From Kineococcus rhizosphaerae (GTDB lineage: Bacteria > Actinomycetota > Actinomycetes > Actinomycetales > Kineococcaceae), in assembly GCF_003002055.1 (NCBI RefSeq), contig NZ_PVZF01000008.1, positions 124,001 through 188,000 on the forward strand: a DNA stretch of 64,000 nt. The letters are read 5' to 3'. The notes beneath the pieces were generated by a model. It was not told the DNA's origin. It searched no databases and worked only from the letters and a program-made list of their open reading frames with translations. Below, piece after piece: positions 35,194-43,223 of the stretch. The position numbers and the translations under genes are program-made. Every line of letters starts with the position of its first letter. Position 1 is the first letter of the stretch.

Positions 35194-36142
35194 GCTCCTC
35201 GCTCCACTCCCACAACCGGTGCGCGGTCGCGGGGTCGAGCGCGGCGGAGGTGACCTCGGACGGGATCGCGTCGGCGGTGAGTTCACGGGGTTCGTCGTCG
35301 ACGCGGGACACGTCGGCGTCCTTGAGGTAGACCCCGCCGACGTCGGCGAGCAGGGGGTGGGTCGCCGCGAACACGACGGTGCTCGCCCCCTGCTCGGGCG
35401 TCTTCTTGCCGCGCTCGGGGTCGATGACCGGGTTGCCGTCCTCGTCGAGCAGGCCCTGGTCGCGCAGGGTCGCCGCCCAGGCGGGGTTGTCGGCGGCGCC
35501 CATGACGATCACGCCGGGGTGGACGGCGTACCCGCGGATCTGCTCGTCCCGGAACCGCCGGTCGAGTTCCACGGAGAACAGCACGTTGGCGAGCTTGGTC
35601 TGGGCGTAGGCGGTCATCGGGTGGTAGCCCGTGCTGAACCCCGGGTCGCCCCAGCGGATCTCACCGAACCGGTGCGCGCCGGACGACAACGTGACGACGC
35701 GGGCACCGCCCGCGGCGCGCAGGGCGGGGAGCAGTTCGACGGTGAGCTGGAAGTGGCCGAGGTGACCGGTGGCGAACTGCTTCTCGTACCCCCGCCCGTC
35801 GCGCTCGACCTCCTGCGGGGCGGGGAAGTTCGCGCAGTTCACCAGGACGTGGACCTCGTGCTGGGTGCGGGCGAAGGCGCTGATCGAGGCGGGGTCGAGC
35901 AGGTCGAGCCGTTCGACGCTGACGCCGTCCACCCCGGCGAACGTCTCTGCCGCCCGCTCGGGGTGGCGGGTGGCGACCGTGACGGAGGCGCCGGCGGCCG
36001 CGAGCGCGCGGGTGGTGACGAGGCCGAGCCCGCGGTGGCCCGCGGTGACGACGACGTGGGTTCCGGTGAGGTCGCGGCCGGCGAGGACGTCGGCGGTGGT
36101 GGAGGCCGCGGTGAACCCGGAGCCGAGGGGTTGCTGGGGCAC
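35153..36142 (-). CDS. short-chain dehydrogenase, retinol-dehydrogenase-like
   Basis: A 329-residue SDR with cofactor motif TAGHRGLG (about 33-40), NCANFP in place of NAG, TLSSGAH and the active pair YAQTKLAN. The C-terminal extension (GVYLKDADVSRVDDEPREL) matches the oxidoreductases annotated as WW-domain or retinol dehydrogenase-like. The ATG at 36142 has ACAGGAG 6 bases upstream. A 38-base dyad lies in its promoter region at 36165-36202, so it is likely repressed by an unlinked TetR-type protein. Its 3' end overlaps the neighbouring SDR by 41 bases antisense. Confidence 0.88.
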   Translation of the reverse strand: MPQQPLGSGFTAASTTADVLAGRDLTGTHVVVTAGHRGLGLVTTRALAAAGASVTVATRHPERAAETFAGVDGVSVERLDLLDPASISAFARTQHEVHVLVNCANFPAPQEVERDGRGYEKQFATGHLGHFQLTVELLPALRAAGGARVVTLSSGAHRFGEIRWGDPGFSTGYHPMTAYAQTKLANVLFSVELDRRFRDEQIRGYAVHPGVIVMGAADNPAWAATLRDQGLLDEDGNPVIDPERGKKTPEQGASTVVFAATHPLLADVGGVYLKDADVSRVDDEPRELTADAIPSEVTSAALDPATAHRLWEWSEELTGVAPSGAPRSR

Positions 36143-36164
36143 GGGAAACTCCTGTCGTTGAAAC

Positions 36165-36202
36165 GGAACGTTCGTCCGCTACTGTAAGCGGATCGACGTT
36201 CC
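36165..36202. promoter_or_regulatory. 38-base dyad operator upstream of the SDR
   Basis: Sixteen-base half-sites (GGAACGTTCGTCCGCT and AGCGGATCGACGTTCC) match at 14 of 16 positions around a 6-base centre. On the minus strand the centre reads TACAGT, a possible -10 box, so a bound dimer or dimer pair would block the promoter. The size fits TetR-family operators. No TetR gene is in the window. Confidence 0.55.
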
Positions 36203-36221
36203 ACTTGCAAGGGCTGTTCCC

Positions 36222-36464
36222 TCAGCGGCCCCGCACCGAGAGCACATCGCCGGGCTGGCAGTGCAGGACGTCGCAGATCGCCGTCAGCGTCGAGAAGCGC
36301 ACCGCCCGCGCCCGGTCGTTCTTCAGGACCGACAGGTTCACCACCGTGACCCCCGCGCGGGCGGCCAGTTCCGCCAGGGTCATGCCCCGCTCGGCCAGCA
36401 GGCGGTCGAGGTGGCACTCGACGCGGTGCGGGTTCTCGTCCTCGTCGCCGGACCGGGGGGTCAC
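36222..36464 (-). CDS. small XRE (YozG-type) regulator
   Basis: An 80-residue Cro/CI-type helix-turn-helix protein: HLDRLLAERGMTLAELAARAGVTVVNLSVLKNDRARAVRFSTLTAICDVLHCQPGDVL spans nearly the whole length. GTG 36464 overlaps the TGA of the upstream DUF2975 gene by 4 bases. This HTH plus DUF2975 membrane protein pairing is widespread; the HTH usually represses its own operon. The tandem 13-bp palindromes at 37081-37133 are the obvious candidate operators. Confidence 0.88.
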   Translation of the reverse strand: MTPRSGDEDENPHRVECHLDRLLAERGMTLAELAARAGVTVVNLSVLKNDRARAVRFSTLTAICDVLHCQPGDVLSVRGR

Positions 36465-37084
36465 ACGAGCCCTTCGCTGTCCAGCTGCAGGCGCCGGCCC
36501 TCGGCCAGGGCCCCGGCCAGCAGCAGGAGCAGCAGCACCACGAGCAGCGACGGGTGCACCGGGGAACCCCACACCGGGGCCAGACCCCCGATGCCCAGCC
36601 GGGCGATGACCAGGTGGGTCGCCAGCGGCTTCAGCAGGGGGGCCACGTGCGTCGCCACCAGGACGCACGCGGCGAGGCTGCGCAGCCGCTGGGCGTTCCC
36701 GGGGGCGAACGGGTCCCCCTCGGCGAAGCGGCGGAGCAGGGCGGCCGACCAGATCGCGCCCAGGCCGACGCACAGCCACACCAGCCACAGCGAACCTCCC
36801 GCGAGCGCCCCCTCGAGCCGGGTGGGGTCGACCGTGATCGTCGCGATGCCGTCGAGGTTGGCCGACCCGTCGACGTACGCGACGCCCTCCGGGACGATCG
36901 GGCTGATCAGCGTGCCCGGACCCCCGGCGCCCTGGACCGGCAGGCTCTCCGGTCCGGAGTTGACGGCCTGGAGCGCCGCGACGACCAGGCACAGGATGCC
37001 GATCCGGCGCGCGAAGAACGCGCACAACGCGATGACGTGCGGCCGGGTGTGGACGCCGAACCGCCGCGCGATGCGCGGAGCCAT
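36461..37084 (-). CDS. DUF2975 family membrane protein
   Basis: A 207-residue protein with four hydrophobic segments (about 14-38, 93-110, 136-155 and 178-196), a DUF2975 hallmark. GDPFAPGNAQRLRSLA between helices 2 and 3 is the conserved family stretch. Three in-frame ATGs are possible (37120, 37102, 37084); 37084 is preferred because the upstream two lie in or between the operator-like palindromes, but this is uncertain. It is co-translated with the small HTH gene (GTGA overlap). Its molecular role is unknown; it may sense a membrane signal for the HTH. Confidence 0.8.
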   Translation of the reverse strand: MAPRIARRFGVHTRPHVIALCAFFARRIGILCLVVAALQAVNSGPESLPVQGAGGPGTLISPIVPEGVAYVDGSANLDGIATITVDPTRLEGALAGGSLWLVWLCVGLGAIWSAALLRRFAEGDPFAPGNAQRLRSLAACVLVATHVAPLLKPLATHLVIARLGIGGLAPVWGSPVHPSLLVVLLLLLLAGALAEGRRLQLDSEGLV

Positions 37085-37133
37085 CGACAGTCGATATGCC
37101 ATGACCGCACCATGGCACATCGACAGTCGATGT
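37081..37133. promoter_or_regulatory. tandem operators ATCGACAGTCGAT
   Basis: The 13-base palindrome ATCGACAGTCGAT occurs at 37083-37095 and again at 37119-37131, start to start 36 bases apart. The second extends to a 17-base perfect palindrome (37117-37133). They flank the possible starts of the DUF2975-HTH operon and are the likely binding sites of its HTH product. Confidence 0.65.
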
Positions 37134-37148
37134 GTCAGCCGAACGGCG

Positions 37149-38804
37149 TCACGCCATCCCGGTGGCCGCCCGCACGTCCGCCCGCACCCGGTCCAGGCGC
37201 TCGCGGGCCGCGCGCCGCACCGCCGCGAGGTCGTCGCCCACCTCGGCGACGACCTCGCAGTAGCACTTCAGCTTCGGCTCGGTCCCGCTCGGGCGGACCA
37301 CGACCCGCGTGCCGTCCGCGGTCCGGAACCGCAGCCCGTCCGTCGGCGGCAACCCGTCCAGCCCGTCGGCGAGGTCCTCCACCGACGTCACCGCCGAACC
37401 CCCGAGAGAGGCCGGGGGCTGCGACCGCAGCCGCGCCATCGCGGCCGGGATGAGCGAGAGGTCCTCGACGCGGATCGTCACGGGCGCGGTCAGGTGCACC
37501 CCGTCGGTGCGGTCGAGGTCGTCCAGCACGTCGCGCACCGTCCGGCCCGCGGCGAGCTCGCGGCGCACGATACCCGCGACGAGCAGCGACGCCGAGATCC
37601 CGTCCTTGTCCCGCACGACCTCGGGGGCCACGCAGTACCCGATGGCCTCCTCGTACCCGAACGTCAGCTCCGGGACCCGGGCGATCCACTTGAACCCCGT
37701 CAGGGCCGCGGCGAACCGGGCCCCCGTGCGGGCCGCGACCGCCCGCAGCGCCTGGGAACTGACGACCGAGCACGCCAGGACCGCGCCGGGGCGGGCCAGC
37801 TCGGACCCCAGGACGCGCCCCAGGTCGTCGCCGGACAGCTGCGTGAAACCGCCCGGCCCGGGGACGGCGACGCAGCAGCGGTCGGCGTCGGGGTCGACGG
37901 CCAGCACGACGTCCGCACCGAGGTCGGCCGCCAGCGCGACAGCGCGGTCCAGCGCGCCGGGTTCCTCGGGGTTCGGGAACGGGACCGTGGGGAAGTCCGG
38001 GTCCGGATCGGCCTGCTCGGGCACGGAGTGGACGTCGGTGAAACCGTTGCGGCGCAGCGCCTCCAATAGGACCGGGTTGCCGACGCCGTGCATCGCGGTC
38101 ACGACGATCCGCGGGTCCCGTCCCGGGGCGGGGGCCACGGCGGCGCTGATCGCGGACAGGTAGTCCTCGACGACGTCGGGACCCAGGACGGTCCACCCGT
38201 CGCTCGCCCGGGGCAGCTCGGCCAGGGGTCCCACCGCGGCGATCGCGGCGGCGATCTCGGCGTCCACGGGCGGCACGATCTGCACCCCGCGGCCCTCGGC
38301 CGGTGCGGCGCGCCCGCCCAGGTAGACCTTGTACCCGTTGTCGCGCGCCGGGTTGTGGCTCGCGGTGACCATGACCCCCGCGTCGGCGTCGAGGTGGCGG
38401 ACCGCGAAGGCCAGCACGGGGGTGGGCAGCGGGCCGGGCAGCAGCAGGACCTCGCACCCGGCCGCGGTCAGCACCGCGGCGGAGTCGTCGGCGAACTCGT
38501 GCGAGCCGTGCCGGGCGTCGAGGCCGATCACGACGCGGGGACGGTCCCAGCGCGCCGTCAGCCACGCCCCCAGCCCCGCCGCCGCGCGCTGCACGACGGC
38601 GCGGTTCATGCGGTGCTCACCCGCGCCGACGACCCCGCGCAACCCGGCGGTGCCGAACTCCAGCGGCCCGGAGAAACGGTCGGCGAGGTCGGCCAGCGCC
38701 TGCGCGGACCCGTCGTCGAGCAGGGCCTGCAGCTCGGCCCGGTCGTGCGGGGAGGGGTCGTCCGCGATCCACGCGCGGACCCGGTCCGGCAGCTCTGCAT
38801 CCAC
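37149..38804 (-). CDS. phosphomannomutase / phosphoglucomutase
   Basis: A 551-residue alpha-D-phosphohexomutase that interconverts hexose 1- and 6-phosphates. The phosphoserine loop is VTASHNPARDNGYK (S149), the metal loop DPDADR (near 301), the sugar loop GYEEAIGYC (near 373) and the phosphate loop RPSGTEPKLK (near 511). The length fits the PmmB/PgcA type. GTG 38804 is chosen from TAGGGT (38812-38817) 7 bases upstream. Its product would feed the ManC enzyme. It corresponds in context to mycobacterial pmmB, next to deoD. Confidence 0.93.
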   Translation of the reverse strand: MDAELPDRVRAWIADDPSPHDRAELQALLDDGSAQALADLADRFSGPLEFGTAGLRGVVGAGEHRMNRAVVQRAAAGLGAWLTARWDRPRVVIGLDARHGSHEFADDSAAVLTAAGCEVLLLPGPLPTPVLAFAVRHLDADAGVMVTASHNPARDNGYKVYLGGRAAPAEGRGVQIVPPVDAEIAAAIAAVGPLAELPRASDGWTVLGPDVVEDYLSAISAAVAPAPGRDPRIVVTAMHGVGNPVLLEALRRNGFTDVHSVPEQADPDPDFPTVPFPNPEEPGALDRAVALAADLGADVVLAVDPDADRCCVAVPGPGGFTQLSGDDLGRVLGSELARPGAVLACSVVSSQALRAVAARTGARFAAALTGFKWIARVPELTFGYEEAIGYCVAPEVVRDKDGISASLLVAGIVRRELAAGRTVRDVLDDLDRTDGVHLTAPVTIRVEDLSLIPAAMARLRSQPPASLGGSAVTSVEDLADGLDGLPPTDGLRFRTADGTRVVVRPSGTEPKLKCYCEVVAEVGDDLAAVRRAARERLDRVRADVRAATGMA

Positions 38805-38811
38805 GGGCGTC

Positions 38812-38821
38812 ACCCTACGAT
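38812..38821. promoter_or_regulatory. overlapping divergent -10 boxes (phosphomannomutase / CobW)
   Basis: The minus-strand -10 TAGGGT covers 38817-38812 and the plus-strand -10 TACGAT covers 38816-38821, so they share the two bases TA at 38816-38817. Start codons lie 7 bases (minus) and 6 bases (plus) beyond. Only one polymerase could open this site at a time. Confidence 0.6.
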
Positions 38822-38827
38822 GGGGGC

Positions 38828-39835
38828 GTGAGCCTGCCGGTCGTCGTCCTCGCGGGGTTCCTCGGCGCGGGCAAGACGACGGTGCTCAACCAGTTGCTGC
38901 GCTCGGCCACCGACGTGCGGCTCGGGGTGGTCGTCAACGACTTCGGGGCCGTGGGCGTCGACGCCCTCCTCGTCGCCGGCTGGGCCGACAGCACCGTCTC
39001 CCTGGAGAACGGCTGCCTGTGCTGCTCCACCGACGACGGCACGATCGACGAACTCCTCACCCGGCTCACCACGGCCCGCGGGCCCGCGCTGGACGCCGTC
39101 GTCATCGAGGCCAGCGGTGTCGCCGAACCCTCCGCCATGGTCCGGCAGGTCCTGGCCAGCACCGTCCCCGGCGTCCGCTACGGCGGGCTGGTCGTCGTCG
39201 TGGACGCCGTCGAGTTCGAGACGACCCGGCTGCGGCACACCGAGCTCGACGACCACGTCGCGATGGCCGACGTGGTGATCCTCACCAAGACCGACCTCGT
39301 GCCCGAGCCGGACGTGGCGCGGGTCGCCGCGCGGTGCCGCGAGCTCAACGCGTGGGCGCCCGTCGTGCCCGCCGCGAAGGGACGGGTCGACCCCCGGCTG
39401 CTGTTCGACGCCCGGCCCGCGCGCCAGCGCCAGCTCGCGCTGGGGGAGGTGGTCACCGACCCCGCGGACCACGCCGAGCACGTCCACACCCTCTACGACG
39501 CGGTGGAGTTCCGCAGCGAGCACCCGCTGGACCCCCGCGCCTTCGTGCGGTTCCTCGACGCCCGCCCGTCCGGGGTGTTCCGCGTGAAGGGTTTCGTGCG
39601 GTTCGCCGTCGAGGGTTTCGGGCAGCGGTACCTGCTGCAGACCGTGGGGGCGGCGGTGCGCTTCGAGCGCAGCGCCTGGCCCCGGGGGTCGGCGCGGGCG
39701 ACCGAACTCGTCCTCATCGGCGCCGGGCTGGACGAGGCGGAGCTGCTGCGGGGGCTGCGGGCGTGCGTCCACGAGGGGGAACCGCTGGACGACGACCTGG
39801 CCATGATGGGCGTCCTGCGCAGCACCGAGGACTGA
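38828..39835 (+). CDS. CobW/COG0523 family GTPase
   Basis: A 335-residue G3E GTPase. Walker A GFLGAGKTT is at 10-18, the metal-binding motif ENGCLCCS at 60-67, and TKTD (G4) near 158. A C-terminal CobW_C domain (FVRFLDARPSGVFRVKGFVRF ... GVLRSTED) is present. Such proteins deliver metals, mainly zinc or cobalt, to client enzymes. No histidine-rich zinc loop is obvious. GTG 38828 has TACGAT 6 bases upstream, overlapping the divergent mutase promoter. No Zur box or cobalamin gene is adjacent, so the metal is unknown. Confidence 0.9.
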   Translation: MSLPVVVLAGFLGAGKTTVLNQLLRSATDVRLGVVVNDFGAVGVDALLVAGWADSTVSLENGCLCCSTDDGTIDELLTRLTTARGPALDAVVIEASGVAEPSAMVRQVLASTVPGVRYGGLVVVVDAVEFETTRLRHTELDDHVAMADVVILTKTDLVPEPDVARVAARCRELNAWAPVVPAAKGRVDPRLLFDARPARQRQLALGEVVTDPADHAEHVHTLYDAVEFRSEHPLDPRAFVRFLDARPSGVFRVKGFVRFAVEGFGQRYLLQTVGAAVRFERSAWPRGSARATELVLIGAGLDEAELLRGLRACVHEGEPLDDDLAMMGVLRSTED

Positions 39836-39982
39836 CCCGGTCCGCCGCCACCGCCGTCCGGTGTCCTGGGGCAAGGAGTTCGGGCCGATGAGTTCCCGGC
39901 GCCCCCGGGGTCGGAGGGGGGACGGGTCGGGCAGGGCGAAAGGACGGGCGTGGTGTCGGTGGTCTCTCCTAGGGTCGGGGAC

Positions 39983-40972
39983 ATGGCGACCTCGGTGGCG
40001 GTGCAGTCCCCAGCGGTTCAGGCGCAGGGGTTGGTGAAGCGGTACGGCGACGTCACCGCGGTGGCGGGGGTCGACCTCGTCGTCCCGGAGGGCACGGTGC
40101 TCGCCCTCCTGGGACCGAACGGCGCGGGCAAGACGACGACGGTCCGGATGCTGACGACGCTGCTGGTCCCCGACGAGGGGACGGCCACGGTCGCCGGGGT
40201 CGACGTGGTGAAGGACCCGCAGGAGGTGCGCCGGCGCATCGGGCTGTCGGGGCAGTACGCCGCGGTCGACGAGAACCTGACCGGGTTCGAGAACCTGGAC
40301 ATGGTGGGGCGGCTGTACCACCTGGGGCGCCGGCGCTCGCGCGAGCGCGCGAACGAACTCCTGGAGCAGTTCCGGCTGACCGACGCGGCCAACCGCGTCG
40401 CCAAGACCTACTCCGGCGGCATGCGCCGCCGCCTCGACCTCGCCGGGGCGCTGGTGGCCAACCCGCCGGTGCTCTTCCTCGACGAGCCGACGACGGGCCT
40501 GGACCCGCGCTCTCGCAACGACATGTGGGAGCTGCTGACGACGATGGTCGCCGCGGGCACGACGCTGCTGCTGACGACGCAGTACCTGGAGGAGGCCGAG
40601 CGGCTCGCCGACGACATCGTCGTCATCGACCACGGCCGGGTCATCGCCCGCGGCACGGCGGACGAGCTGAAGACGCAGGTCGGCGGTCAGCGCGTCGAGC
40701 TCGTCGTCGCCGTCGACCCAGAGATCGCCACCGTGGTCGAGGCCCTGGAACCGCTGGCCGTGGGGGAGGTCCAGGTCGACCGGCGCGCCCGGCGCGTCAC
40801 GGTCCCGGTCAGCGGCGGGACCCCGACCCTCGTGGACGCCCTGCGCCGGCTGGAGTCGGTCGGGGTCGTGCCGCTGGACGCCGGGCTGCGCCGTCCCACG
40901 ATGGACGACGTCTTCCTCACCCTCACCGGCAAGCCCGCGGAAGAACTGGCGCAGGAGGAGCAGAACGCATGA
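39983..40972 (+). CDS. DrrA-type ABC exporter ATP-binding protein
   Basis: A 329-residue ATPase of the daunorubicin-resistance type. Walker A GPNGAGKTTT is near 46-55, signature YSGGMRRRLDLAGALV near 141-156, Walker B LFLDEPTTGLD, and the H-loop is replaced by TTQYLEEAE, as is normal in DrrA. The C-terminal domain (RRPTMDDVFLTLTG) also fits. ATG 39983 has TAGGGT (39970-39975) 7 bases upstream. Its stop overlaps the permease start (ATGA). It powers export of an unknown hydrophobic compound. Confidence 0.93.
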   Translation: MATSVAVQSPAVQAQGLVKRYGDVTAVAGVDLVVPEGTVLALLGPNGAGKTTTVRMLTTLLVPDEGTATVAGVDVVKDPQEVRRRIGLSGQYAAVDENLTGFENLDMVGRLYHLGRRRSRERANELLEQFRLTDAANRVAKTYSGGMRRRLDLAGALVANPPVLFLDEPTTGLDPRSRNDMWELLTTMVAAGTTLLLTTQYLEEAERLADDIVVIDHGRVIARGTADELKTQVGGQRVELVVAVDPEIATVVEALEPLAVGEVQVDRRARRVTVPVSGGTPTLVDALRRLESVGVVPLDAGLRRPTMDDVFLTLTGKPAEELAQEEQNA

Positions 40973-41769
40973 GTTCCCTCGGGATGGTCCTGGCCGACGG
41001 CTCGGTCGTCGCCAAGCGCAACCTCATCAAGATCAAGCGGATCCCGGACCTGCTGGTCGGGACGCTCATCTCGCCCATCATGTTCATCCTGCTGTTCGGC
41101 TACGTCTTCGGCGGCGCCATCGAGGTCCCCGGCATCAACTACCGGGAGTTCCTCGTGCCGGGGATCTTCGCCCAGACCGTCATCTTCGGGGCGACCATCA
41201 CCGGCGCCGGGCTCGCCGACGACATGCAGAAGGGCATCATCGAGCGGTTCCGCTCGCTGCCCATGGCGCAGTCGGCGGTGCTCGTGGGGCGCACGGCGTC
41301 CGACGTGGTGACCAACGTCATCGTCGTGGTCATCATGTCGCTGACCGGTCTGATCATCGGCTGGCGCATCCGGACCTCGGTGCTGGACGCGGTGATCGGG
41401 TACGCGCTGCTGCTGCTGTTCGCCTACGCGATCTCGTGGTGCATGGCCCTGCTGGGACTGCTGATCCGCACCCCGGAGGCGTTCAACAACCTCACGTTCA
41501 TCACGATCTTCCCCGTCACGTTCCTCAGCAACGGGTTCGTCCCCATCGAGAGCTACCCGGCGGTCCTGCGCACGATCGCGGAGTGGAACCCGATGTCGAC
41601 GCTCGTGCAGGCCGCGCGGGAGAGCTTCGGCAACGTCGGCCCCGGGCCGGCGCCGTCGTCGTGGCCGCTGCAGCACGCCCAGCTCTACACCCTCGGCTGG
41701 ATCGTCGTGATCCTGCTGGTGTTCGTGCCGCTGGCGACCCGCCAGTACAAGCGGGCTGCCGCGCGCTGA
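40969..41769 (+). CDS. ABC-2 type exporter permease (DrrB-like)
   Basis: A 266-residue permease with six helices. Family motifs are LISPIMFILLFGYVFGGAI, YREFLVPGIFAQTVIFGATITGAGLADDMQKGIIERFRSLPM (the ABC-2 signature) and NLTFITIFPVTFLSNGFVP. ATG 40969 overlaps the ATPase stop by 4 bases. Together they make a complete two-gene exporter; its stop abuts the convergent nucleoside phosphorylase gene (41769/41770). Confidence 0.93.
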   Translation: MSSLGMVLADGSVVAKRNLIKIKRIPDLLVGTLISPIMFILLFGYVFGGAIEVPGINYREFLVPGIFAQTVIFGATITGAGLADDMQKGIIERFRSLPMAQSAVLVGRTASDVVTNVIVVVIMSLTGLIIGWRIRTSVLDAVIGYALLLLFAYAISWCMALLGLLIRTPEAFNNLTFITIFPVTFLSNGFVPIESYPAVLRTIAEWNPMSTLVQAARESFGNVGPGPAPSSWPLQHAQLYTLGWIVVILLVFVPLATRQYKRAAAR

Positions 41770-42597
41770 TCAGAGCAGCTTCACGACGCCCGCGAGGAGG
41801 GCCGCGCAGCGCGGGGCCGCGTCCCGGCCCGCCTGCAGGACCTCCTCGTGGGACAGCGGCTGGTCGGAGACCCCGGCCGCCAGGTTCGTCACGAGGGAGA
41901 ACCCGAGGACCTTCATCCCCACGTGCCGGGCCGCGATCGCCTCCAGGGCCGTCGACATCCCCACCAGGGAGGCGCCCATCACCCCGGCCATCCGGACCTC
42001 GGCGGGCGTCTCGTACTGCGGGCCGTGGAACTGCGCGTACACCCCCTCGCGCAGCGACGGGTCGACCGTGCGGGCCAGGTCGCGCAGATCGGCGGCGTAC
42101 AGGTCGGTCAGGTCGACGAACGTCGGCCCCTCCAGCGGGGTGGCGCCCGTGAGGTTGAGGTGGTCGGAGATCAGGACGGGGGAGCCGGCCGGGACCGTGC
42201 GGTCCAGCCCGCCGCAGCCGTTGGTCAGCACGATCGTGCGGCAGCCCGCGGCGGCGGCGACCCGCACGCCGTGCGCGACGGCCCGGGGGCCGTGGCCCTC
42301 GTAGTAGTGGCTGCGGGGCAGGACGAGGGCGCGCAGGGGCTGCGCGCCGTCCCGCGCGACGAGGATCGAGCGGATCGTCCCGGCGTGCCCTACGACGGAG
42401 GGCGGCACGAAACCGGGCAGGTCCGTGGCGGGCAGGGTCGCGACGACCTCACCGAGCTCGTCGGCGGCCGCGGCCCAGCCGGACCCCAGGATCAGCGCGA
42501 CGTCGTGCCGGGGGACGCCGGTCCGCTCGGCCAGGTCGGCGGCGGCCTCCTCGGCGACGGTGAAGGGGTCCTCGGGCGCGGTCGCGGTCTCGGTCAC
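41770..42597 (-). CDS. deoD: purine nucleoside phosphorylase
   Basis: It splits inosine, guanosine and deoxy forms to base plus (deoxy)ribose 1-phosphate. The 275-residue length and motifs LILGSGWAAAADEL (near 33), GHAGTIRS, RSHYYEGH, LTNGCGGL and GPQYETPAEVRM (near 195) mark the trimeric PNP/MTAP family (PunA type; the actinobacterial gene is often called deoD). GTG 42597 has TAGGCT (42605-42610) 7 bases upstream. It takes inosine made by adenosine deaminase (25608-26723). Placement near the phosphomannomutase matches the mycobacterial order. Confidence 0.94.
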   Translation of the reverse strand: MTETATAPEDPFTVAEEAAADLAERTGVPRHDVALILGSGWAAAADELGEVVATLPATDLPGFVPPSVVGHAGTIRSILVARDGAQPLRALVLPRSHYYEGHGPRAVAHGVRVAAAAGCRTIVLTNGCGGLDRTVPAGSPVLISDHLNLTGATPLEGPTFVDLTDLYAADLRDLARTVDPSLREGVYAQFHGPQYETPAEVRMAGVMGASLVGMSTALEAIAARHVGMKVLGFSLVTNLAAGVSDQPLSHEEVLQAGRDAAPRCAALLAGVVKLL

Positions 42598-42659
42598 GGG
42601 GGGCAGCCTAGTGAGCGCCGTCCCGCCGCCGGCGCACCTCGCGCCCGCCGCCGTCCCCG

Positions 42660-42718
42660 CGCAGCGCACACGTCGGACCCCCGCCGGGCTCGGGGACGGG
42701 TCCGACGTGTGCGCTGCG
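42660..42718. repeat. perfect 21-bp inverted repeat, 17-base loop
   Basis: Bases 42660-42680 and 42698-42718 are perfectly complementary; the arm begins CGCAGCGCACACGTCGG. It lies between the phosphorylase start and the stop of the next minus-strand gene, so it could act as that gene's terminator, although its stem is longer than needed and no T-run follows. It shares arm pattern GCACACnTCG and loop length with 59083-59133. Confidence 0.8.
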
Positions 42719-42732
42719 GTGGCGGAGGGCGC

Positions 42733-43194
42733 TCAGGCGTCGTTCGAGCGGCAGGGCCGGGCGCGCAGGCCCAGGACGTAGTCGTGCGGGGCGCCCCCGG
42801 CCTCGGCCGCGTCGGCGAGCCCCCCGAGGTAGCGGGCGGTCGGCAGCCCGCCCTCGTAGTCGTCGAGGACGTACGTCCACGCCACGACGTCCCCGTCGAG
42901 GGTCTTCACCCGCACCCTGATCTTGCGGAACAGGCCGATGTCCATGCCCTCGGCGGCGTCCATGCGCACCTCGTCGGCCTCGGTCAGGTCGTACAGCGCC
43001 ACGTAGACCTGCTCGCCCGGCGCCTCCACGACGGTGGCGATCGGGCCCTCCCAACTGCGGTCCTCCCCGCCGAAGGTCAGCCGCCAGTCCTGCAACCACC
43101 CCGTCGAGCGCAACGGGGAGTGCGGGGCTTTGCGGGACATGACCTCGGGGTCGAGGTTGGTCGCGTACGCGGCGTAGGCGGGCGAGGCAGGCAC
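42733..43194 (-). CDS. gamma-glutamylcyclotransferase-like protein
   Basis: A 153-residue protein of the GGCT/AIG2-like fold. The N-terminal substrate loop is YAAYATNLDPEVM (equivalent to the YGSNL motif), followed by GWLQDWRLTFGG and VVEAPGEQVYVALYDLTEADEVRMDAAEG; the glutamate in DAAEG is the candidate general acid/base. Start 43194 has TACCCT (43203-43208) 8 bases upstream. Some family members act on glutathione or gamma-glutamyl amines; the substrate here is unknown. It is divergent from lpdA. Confidence 0.8.
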   Translation of the reverse strand: MPASPAYAAYATNLDPEVMSRKAPHSPLRSTGWLQDWRLTFGGEDRSWEGPIATVVEAPGEQVYVALYDLTEADEVRMDAAEGMDIGLFRKIRVRVKTLDGDVVAWTYVLDDYEGGLPTARYLGGLADAAEAGGAPHDYVLGLRARPCRSNDA

Positions 43195-43202
43195 GGAGAT
43201 GA

Positions 43203-43217
43203 AGGGTAGGGGAGCAT
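43203..43217. promoter_or_regulatory. close-set divergent -10 boxes (GGCT-like / lpdA)
   Basis: Minus-strand TACCCT (43203-43208) lies 8 bases from GTG 43194. Plus-strand GAGCAT (43212-43217) lies 6 bases from GTG 43224. Only three bases separate the two boxes, so the promoters probably interfere. Confidence 0.45.
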
Positions 43218-43223
43218 GGGGGT

